Shown here piece after piece: positions 34,939 to 42,501 of a stretch of 64,000 bases of DNA. The position numbers were made by a program, and so were the translations under genes. Position 1 is the stretch's first letter; each line of letters starts with the position of its first letter. The stretch is taken from positions 9,324,001 to 9,388,000 of the forward strand of contig PUDQ02000001.1 in NCBI GenBank assembly GCA_002964805.2, given 5' to 3'. Source of the DNA: Trametes villosa. Lineage: Eukaryota; Basidiomycota; Agaricomycetes; Polyporales; Polyporaceae. The notes beneath the pieces are model-generated. The model worked only from the letters and a program-made list of their open reading frames with translations. It did no database searches and was not told the DNA's origin.

Positions 34939-36945
34939 CTAGTCGCTCCAGACAGACCCGCCCGCGTCAGACCCGTCCAGGTCGTCAGACTCGAGCACGA
35001 GCACGGGCTCCTTGCCCTTCTTGGCCTTCTTTGCGGGTGGTGCTTCGTCTACCTCGCCCGCATCGGACGATTTGCTTTTGCTGCGCTTGCGAGCCCTCTG
35101 TTCTTTCAGACGCTTGATTTCGCGCTGTTGAAATTCCTCGAACTCCCGGACGGTCATGTGTTGGAAGCGTTTGGCTTGCGGGCCGCCGGGATTGTTGTAC
35201 CAGGCCTTAAGGTCTTCGATTCTGTTGAGAACTTTTTGCTTGAACAACTGAGCGTCCGCGTTTGCTTGCGAGTGTCCTATGCGCAAAGCCTTCAGGATGT
35301 CGTCCTTGAGGAACGCACGTCCAGCGAAGCGTCCAGCCTCGTCATAATCTGAGTTAGAAGGACATTAACGATCACGGTTACGATATTTGAAACTCCGATC
35401 GCGCGCGCCCTTACCATCCGGGATTTGGTAACCGCCTCTCGACTTCTCCCACCCCAACTCCTCGACGATGGCCATCGCTCGACCGACTGCCTTGACACGC
35501 TTCAGTATATCGCCAACTGTCTTAGCTTTCTTCCACCCGTTCTTCGGCCCTTCCAGCAAGTCTCGCAAGTAGTCGATGAACGCGTCTTGGCCGCCTTTCG
35601 AAGACTGCGCAACATGCGATACTTGCACGAGCTCCTTGACGCGACGCGCCGGAGTTGGGGATTCCGGCGTCGACGGACGTTCCATCACAGATGGTACAGC
35701 CGAAGTTGCCTAAGGCAAACCAGGTGAGTTTCGCTGTCTCTTTAAAGAGACACTAACACTGCGCACCGGTTGCGATACAGGCATGTCGGAGTCCTCGTGC
35801 AAGAACAGGCGGCAGAGTAGCGAGTCGGCTTCTCCAGGGACAGGCTCGAGCTTGTATGTGTTTACCTTTTTGCTTGCAAGCTGTGGAACACGAGAGCCGT
35901 CGATGACAGCCTTGACGGTGCCGATGGCGATGCGACCGCCTTCGCTGGTCAGACCGGGGCGGTAGAGCCGCCCACCACGCTCTGCAAACTAAAGGTCAGA
36001 CCGCCCCGCTTTGGAGACGCGTGGTGACTGACTTTTAATTGGCGTGCTAGCGTTCTCGAGAACAGCCGGCAAGAGCTCTGAGAGCTGTACGTAGTACTGC
36101 TCCTGGCCGTCGACATGACGCCGTTCTATGGGCGGAGCATCGCCGCCGGCGACGAAGATCTCGTCCATGTAAGACTTCAAGCTGGAGCCCTCATGCTGTA
36201 GGGCGACGACGACTGGCAAACATTAAGTGATCAGTTGCCTATCAAGCAGCTGATGACACTCACTCGTCATGTCGCCCTCAGATGCTTGGATGTCCTCGCC
36301 TGCAGCGCCTCGGACAGCTACGGCGTTGGCGTGTGAAGTGATCTTGACCGGGGTCCGCTTTGGGCCACCAGTGGGAGGCATGCGACGGCTGGCGGCCTGC
36401 GTTGCCGCGGTCACATCCTCCACGCCGGACTCGGATGCCGGGGGAGATGAGCACGGGCTGAGCGGCGAATCGCCAGGAATGGCTGCCGGTGTTTCATGTT
36501 GGCCGCGGTCCGGTTCGATGCGCTTCGTGTTCAGACGTGTGTGCCGGGGGGGCGGATCATGAGCTACCTTAGTGTCAAGCAGTGACTTGAACGCTCTATG
36601 GTTAAGTGAGTATATGCTCCCGCTTCGCCCGCTAACATGTACTCACCCCGTGGCCTCTGCAGCTTTGGCAGCTTCCCCCAGATCCTCCTCCACCTTGTCT
36701 GCGCTCGTCTTGCCCGGGATTTTCTCGTGCCCGCGCTTCAGCTTCGGAGGTCGGTACGTGAACAGTGCCTGGAACCGCGGCTGTGTGGACAGCTCGGCCG
36801 AGTGCGCCGCGAGGTGTTCCTTGATGCGCGGGCGAAGGACCGGGATGGTCCCCGTGCTGTCGAGGTTCAGCGCATCGGCTAATCTGACAAGTCCCGACTT
36901 GTTGAGTTTGTCAGGCGACCCCGTGAAGAACGGTGTGTCTGCCAT
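34939..36945 (-). CDS. 576-aa SAP-like DNA-binding protein of level 3 (intact, family unknown)
   Basis: Six exons: 36647-36945, 36264-36595, 36033-36212, 35767-35981, 35415-35709 and 34939-35348; total 1731 nt with every phase consistent. The N terminus (SPDKLNKSGLVRLADALNLD, then PVLRPRIKEHLAAH) resembles a SAP/HeH helix-turn-helix that binds AT-rich DNA. A central region (GGRLYRPGLTSEGGRIAIGTV) is compact. The C-terminal third is strongly charged: QQREIKRLKEQRARKRSKSKS, then two lysine clusters that look like nuclear localisation signals, then an acidic end. It lies near the right end of level 3, facing away from it. I do not recognise a named family; an accessory DNA-binding factor for transposition is a reasonable guess. 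Confidence 0.75.
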
Positions 36946-37049
36946 GACGAGGGCGACAACGTGCGAGTAGGTGAGAGGGAAGCAGCAGGCTGGGAGGACG
37001 ACCCGGCATACTCTGCAATAAATTATTTTTCGATATTCCATATGCGGTC

Positions 37050-37500
37050 GTCTGCCGCTGGCGCCCACCGCCGTCCGTCGGGGGCCGCCGTCTGCCAATG
37101 GCGTCCGTTGCCTTCCTTCGAGAGTATCCGCCGGCGCCCACTGGATCCCATTGTCTGCTGCTGCCCGACACTGGCTGACCATGGGTGCTGTTGTGAGTCG
37201 GTGGCACCCGTTGGAATGCGATGTATTACACAAAGTTCCTGTACCGTACATCATACATGAACTACATCCAGCAGACGTCGACGGAGGCCATTGTATGCCA
37301 ACCATGTCCGGTGGACGGCGGCGGAAGCCACTGTGTTCGAATGTCCTCCGTTGGACGGTAGCGGCAGGCACAAGGGGTACATCGGAATCCAGTGGAAACC
37401 GCCCAAACTCGATGGCCGACGCCGGCATACGCCGCGGGGACTAGCCCGCCTCTGCTATTGGCCGGCCTCCGGTGGCGGCTCTTGGCGGATGTCGGCGGAC
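37050..37500. repeat. Subterminal CCANTGG-type motif array, right end of level 3
   Basis: Degenerate repeats containing CCAATGG, CCACTGG, CCATTG and CGTCCGTTG spaced every 15-40 bp, mirroring 18020-18310. They lie between the SAP-like gene start and the right terminal repeat (37503-37531). Confidence 0.6.
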
Positions 37501-37602
37501 GTCGACCTTTCCACCTCCGGGCGTATAACTCACATAATCATTGCGTCCCCGACGGACTGGCTGCCTCTCCTTCTCCATCTTCCCTTCCATCCCCGCGTCC
37601 TG

Positions 37603-40413
37603 ATGGGGAGAAAGCGTACCGGCATCGCTCAGCCTCGTGCGCGCAAGCCGAAGAAGGTCCACAAGGAAGGCGCCGACGCCACCGAAGGCGACGGACGTCG
37701 TTGGGCGACTGGTACCAAGTACCGCTTTTTGGCCAGTCGTATCGATGCTTGGAAGACCGCCGAGGACCTCAACGACGCATCCAAGTTCTACGACAACGTG
37801 GCTCGCCTTTTCATCAAGAAATACGGCTGGAGTCTTCCGATCGAGACCGACGAACCCGAGGCCACTGAGGACCCGGATGACGCTGACCTGGAGAAGGTCC
37901 TCGACGACGCTGGGCTCTCCCCGGAGGAGAAGACACGACGGCACAAGTTCTATCACACTGCGCGTGACGTACGTTTTGCTTCGCTCGTCGTCTTGTTCGT
38001 CTTACTCACTAGCTACCTCCAGAAAATCCAGCGGTGGTTCCGTTATCATGGCCAGAAAACGCTTACTACCGACAAAGTGGACGCCGTCGAGAAGCTCCTC
38101 AGCGACTTCACCGCCCAGATCAGAGCCCCCCGCCGTGTCGCCCTTCATCAGTACTATCAACGCCAGCACTACGAGTCTCGCATCAAGCCCACGGTCGATG
38201 CTGAGTTCGCGCGACTCAGCGCGGACGCGAAGATCAACGGGACGGCGCCCCCGCGGTTCGTCAACGTCCTGAACGCGACGGCCAAGCGTCTGTTGGCAGA
38301 GGAGAGTGACGATTTCCGGGCGGGGCTGAAGCAGCAAATGGAGGCCGAGTACGCGGCTGATGTCGTGGCCGCGTCCAAAGCCTCCGAAGCGACCGCGGCT
38401 GGTCCCTCCGAACTGGAGGACTTCGACAGGTACGCATTATTTCGCTTTTCCTCTTCGCATGCTGACGTCTACGCAGGGAGCTCGAGTCTGTCGGTAAATG
38501 GCTTGGGCCGTTTGCCGATTACCTCTCGGGGCGACTAGGCATGAACGTCTCCGTGCTGCTTGCTGGCCCCGTGGCACGCAACGGCGGGGCGATCGAGCTT
38601 CACGGGTGAGTGGTTTGTCTTTATTACGTGGTCTCCATGCTCACGAGGCGTTCAGCGTCCATTCCGGCAAATCGCAAGAGCTTTCTCCTAGGCTTTGGCC
38701 CGATTACGACCAGGCTGGCTATGCCGCCATGTCTAAGTCGATGATACGCTTTGCGCACGTCTGTTACTGTAAGCGATTTCCGGGCTGCGCTCGTCCCAAA
38801 ACTAACTCCATCTTCAGCAGAAGGCGACTGTAGGGCCCGGGCGTTGCCCGGAACGTTCATGGCCACGTCAGAAGATGCCGGCCCATCGACAGTGCTGCTC
38901 AACGACACCTTGCCCTCTCCACTGCCCCTCTCTGGTCGAAGTAGCACCCCAGTACCAGCTGCTTCCCATACGAAGACACGCCCCATCCCGTCACCCCTAG
39001 TTCATGCCGCCGCTCGCGCTGCCGCCGCCCGTTCTTCGACGCCGGGGTCCACTCCAGCTCCAACCCCCCTCCGGTCTGCTTTTTCCTCCACGGAAATCTT
39101 ACCACCGTCCCCCACAAGTCCCAATCCATTCGAACTCGCCACTCCGCGGTCTTCTCGGGCCCAGCCATCACATGCGCCGCCGCCGCCAGCTCTTCCTAGT
39201 CCTTCAACTCCTCGACCGCTTCCGGCACTGTTTAACGGCCTCGTCGACTCCGCCCCTGCGGGCCCGTTGAATGTATCGGCGTCGGAGGACGCAGGGGTAA
39301 GCGTCCGTGCTCACCCTCAACATGTCGACGCGCCCGTCACACCCTCAACGCCCTCGACGCCTTCGATGCCCTCCGGTCCCCCCCACGGTGGGTCTACAGC
39401 ACTCGGGAGGTTTGCACCGCCCACGCTGCTTGCATCGCCTTCGGCCGCGGTGCCCGTCGGCGTGTCATCGACGGCCACGGAACCGATGCCTGCGATATCG
39501 ACCCCGATATCGATATCGTCGTCGTCGCCCACGCTGCCGACGCCAGCGTCTTCAACAGCCCCTCTGCAGGCCCCTCCGTCCTCTGCGGATGCTCCCGCGC
39601 GGGCGACGCGTGCGCCATCAGAGCCCGAGCTCTCTCAACACGTGCGCACTTCCTCGACGCTCTCAGCTAGCCCTCCGCAAGTGCCTGTCGCTGCCGAGCC
39701 CCTCCAAGTGTCTTCAGCACCTCGCTCGCCGACCACCGTGCTCTCGAATTCGCCTCCGCCCGACTGCCCCGACGACATGAGCAAGATCGTCCACTACCTA
39801 CTGGGCGATGGTGGATGGGGCTCTCGGTGGGGCCGTTGCGTCAATACATGGGTCGAGATCGAGCGTCTCGCCGGGTTTTCCCCTCGGGGTCGTTTCCTCA
39901 AGCCAACTGACGGGCGGCCATCAGAGATTGCTTCTTGGATGAAGCAACACCGCCCCCTCGACGACTTCCCCATATCGGACCCCGCTCGCTTCAAGACACA
40001 GTGGTGGATCTGGTGGCGCAACAATCAGCCTGCGAATCGCCCCGTCAACGCCAACGGCGCTCACATCCACCAGCTCGGCGCCGACATCAACATCGACTGG
40101 GCAGCCCTGAACGTTTGCGGCCCCACAGGGCTCGTGCTCGTCTTACACAGCCTCGCCTGGTGGGGCCATGCAGTCCACGCTTGCGACGCTGAGCATCAGC
40201 AAGAGTGGCTGGACGCCGTTGAAGATGTTTGCTACGCTCTCGACTGCGTATTGGGCTCGGCTCGAAGGGCGGCGGCAGAGGATACGCCCAGGTCCAAGAC
40301 GGTACCCAGGTACGCCCGTCATGCATGTGCCTTAACCTTATACTCATCATGTGGTATATAGCAAGAGGGGGTCTTCAACGGCAGAACCGGCGCTGAAGAA
40401 GCGTCGACGCTAG
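37603..40413 (+). CDS. 852-aa accessory protein of level 2 (intact, function unknown)
   Basis: Six exons: 37603-37968, 38023-38429, 38477-38605, 38656-38768, 38818-40309 and 40362-40413; 2559 nt, all phases consistent. The N terminus is basic (MGRKRTGIAQPRARKPKKVHK). It is followed by GTKYRFLASRIDAWKTAEDL, YDNVARLFIKKYGWSLP and KIQRWFRYHGQK, blocks I know from a large group of unnamed proteins near DNA transposons in basidiomycetes. A second conserved part reads FADYLSGRLGMNVSVLLAGP, then VHSGKSQELSPRLWPDYDQAGY. Residues about 350-660 are Pro/Ser/Thr-rich and likely disordered. A C-terminal folded part (YLLGDGGWGSRWGRCVNTW) ends in a KKRRR tail. It is divergent from the RNase H1-N-like gene, with which it shared one promoter region before level 3 inserted. 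Confidence 0.8.
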
Positions 40414-40589
40414 CAGACTCATCCCTCCTTGTTTATATCACTATACGTTCACTCTACTGCGCCTCCACATCATAACATTGCCCCCTATCTCTATCGTAAT
40501 CTTTCAACCTACTCCACCACTTCTACTTTACCTCATCCCTTTCTAATCGGCGACTTTCGATCTCCTCGGAGCACGACGCGGGTGCAAGA

Positions 40590-41200
40590 ACACGCGACGG
40601 CACGGACGGCAAGACCACGAGGTCGGAAGGACGGCTCGGACGCGTGCGCATATGGCGCGAACGTCGACGGCACGAGCGGCGAGGACGGCGGGGGCGCGGA
40701 CGTCGAGGACGCAGACGTCGAGGGCGGGGACGGCGGGGGCGTGAGCTGCGGGGACGGCGGGGGCGCGGACGTCGAGGACGCGGACGTCGACGGCGGGGAC
40801 GGCGGGGACGGGGACGGCGGGGACGGCAGGGGCGCGGACAGCGGAGGCGTGGACGGCGGGGACGGCGTGGACGCTGAGGGCGCGGACGCCGAGAGCGCGG
40901 ACGCCGAGAGCACGAACGGCGGGGGCGCAGACGGCGGGGGCGCGAGCGGCGCGAACGGCGGGGGCGCGAACGGCGCGAACGGCGGGGGCGCGAACGGCGC
41001 GAACGGCGGGGGCGCGAGCTGCGCGAACGGCGGGGGCGCGGACGGCGGGGGCGCGAGCTGCGCGGACGGCGGGGGCGCGGGCGTCGAGGACGCGGGCGTC
41101 GAGGACGCGGACGGCGCGGACGGCAGGGGCGCGAGCAGCGGAGGCGGCACGGCGGGGGCGGGGATGGCAAGGACGGGGAGCGCGGGCACGTCGGGGATGA
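40590..41200. repeat. CpG-dense subterminal simple-repeat array (right)
   Basis: Runs of GGCGGGGACGGCGGGGGC and GACGTCGAGGACGC units over about 600 bp, directly inside the right terminal repeat of level 2. Long frames on both strands (Gly/Ala/Asp or Pro/Arg strings) are by-products of the repeat. The sequence differs from the left array, but both are hexamer-like and CpG-saturated. Confidence 0.85.
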
Positions 41201-41204
41201 CGGC

Positions 41205-41374
41205 GGTCCGCGCGAGGCCGGCGCGACGTAGTTTGCGCGACAGTTGCAGTAGCAGAGGTTCCCGCGTGAGGACATGTCGCGGCGCGACATGTCGTGTGCA
41301 GCAAGCTCAGCGCCTGGGATCTCAGGCGAAATTGTAACGCGCGGTATAGAGATTGTAGGGAAAAGTCATATCTG
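41205..41374. repeat. Right terminal inverted repeat of level 2
   Basis: Complement of 7871-8040 with roughly 80% identity; contains the GACATGTC pair at 41271-41293. Confidence 0.75.
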
Positions 41375-41382
41375 GTCTACAC

Positions 41383-42211
41383 ACACTGGTGGCGCGACCC
41401 GCTCTGCGACGCGTGGCCAGTCTACCACCTCGGTGCCGCCTGCCAAGAAGGTGCGCACCTCCGCGAAGAGCAAGGCCACTCACGCGCCTGAGCCCGAGCT
41501 GCTCGCCAACTGGGTGGTGCGTCTGCCTGTCCTCCTACAGGTGCGCGGTAGCGCTGACCTTCTTCCTCCGGTGTAGCAGTACCCACGTTGTGCGAAGTGT
41601 GCGGAGCGCGGCCAGATTTGCATCCTTCAAGAGGACGTGCCGCGTTGCCACCGGTGCGCGCAACACCACCGCCGCTGCATTTTCGGCCCTGAGCCCGGCG
41701 TGCCGTACGCGGCCTGGTACGATCAACAGCGCTTTCCACGCGGTAAGGTGTCCTGGTCTCTCCTCCTACCGCCTGCTGCTGACGCCCTCTCAGCGATCGC
41801 GACCTTGAACACCACCGGCCAGGTCGTCTCCGCGAACTTCGCGACGCCGCAGACCGTCCCCGCCCTCGCAGCCGAGCCTGCTAAAGGCAAGGCCAAGTCG
41901 GTGGCCGGCAGGTCCTTGGCCAACGCGGTCGCGTCCGGGTCCGGCACGCGCGCGCGTATCCAGTCCGCTGTACGTCTGTCTTTTGATCTCCTGCGCTTGC
42001 TGGCGCGCCGCTGACAGTACTACAGTCCGCGCCCGCTAGCACTGCCTCCTTGCGCGACAGCGCGGCCGACAACGCGCGCGTCGAGCTCAGTGGCCTCCGT
42101 CTCCGTCGTGTCGCGCTTGATGCGCAGATCGGTGAAGTGGAGCGATACCTCCGCGATGTGCGCAGCGCTCGGGCCCGCAACACCCTGCCGTTCTTGGAGG
42201 ATGATGAGTGA
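41383..42211 (+). pseudogene. Antisense zinc-cluster gene of level 1, C-terminal half
   Basis: Continues the protein broken at 7862. After a Ser/Thr/Lys-rich linker and an intron (about 41540-41575) it has six cysteines in two groups (CAKCAERGQIC, then CHRCAQHHRRC), a C-X2-C-X5-C pattern twice over that resembles a fungal Zn cluster. Next come VPYAAWYDQQRFP and, after a second intron (about 41971-42018), a coiled C-terminal segment (LDAQIGEVERYLRDVRSARA) ending in EDDE and a stop at 42211. This half shows no frame break, but it has no start of its own because the first half is 33.5 kb away. Possibly a nucleic-acid-binding protein of the retroelement; that is inference. Confidence 0.65.
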
Positions 42212-42501
42212 GGGTGCGCAGTCGGAAGGGAGGGGAGGTGGTGAGCGGGCCGTAAGGTGGTAATGTCCGTAGTCAGTACCCAGATCGTCAATCGCGTCGG
42301 CCTGCCCGCGCGCTCCTGCGCGGCGCTGGTCGGCCTTTCTTGGGTCTCAAGCTGGTCCGCAGGATAAGGGAAGGGGAGAGAGGTGAGAGAGCGCGTGAGA
42401 GAGAGCAAAGGAGAGGGAAGTGGGAGCACACCAGCGCGCTCTTCGTATGTGTCCGCATTGTCTGGGAGCCTATCGCGCCTGCGCGTCCGCCATGCGCCGC
42501 G

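Larger units (their letters stand above)
17987..37531. mobile_element. Level 3: 19.5-kb KDZ-type transposon (CxC5/CxC6) with cargo
   Basis: Left end CAGTAATACGCCCGGAGG, right end (complement) GAGTTATACGCCCGGAGG; 27 of the first 29 terminal bases match. Just inside each end (18020-18310 and 37050-37500) are many degenerate CCA(A/C/G)TGG-like motifs, a subterminal array. It is flanked by the perfect 8-bp duplication ACATAATC. It landed in the intergenic region between the divergent RNase H1-N-like and 852-aa genes of level 2. Inside are a CxC5/CxC6 transposase, a SAP-like gene, RTC4-like and aldehyde dehydrogenase pseudogenes, and retrotransposon fragments including levels 4 and 5. Confidence 0.82.
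7871..41374. mobile_element. Level 2: 33.5-kb KDZ-class DNA transposon carrying a TET/JBP gene
   Basis: Ends are defined by inverted repeats of about 165 bp: CTGATATGAC.. at 7871 matches the complement CAGATATGAC.. at 41374, and the match (roughly 80%) continues inward. A palindromic pair of GACATGTC octamers lies 80 bp from the left end and 81 bp from the right end. The element splits the antisense gene of level 1. The flanking octamers GTGTAGAC and GTCTACAC agree at 6 of 8 positions. Removing the element with one octamer rejoins the two gene halves in frame. Without level 3 it is about 14 kb with four genes: KDZ transposase, TET/JBP, RNase H1-N-like and an 852-aa protein. Confidence 0.75.

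Noticed and set aside
40429..41337. Long open frames of Gly/Asp/Ala on the plus strand and Pro/Arg on the minus strand
   Set aside because: By-products of the right-hand simple-repeat array; not genes.
7871..41374. Interpretation as a Starship-type giant element
   Set aside because: No tyrosine-recombinase captain gene is present; the transposase is a KDZ enzyme and the ends are inverted repeats.
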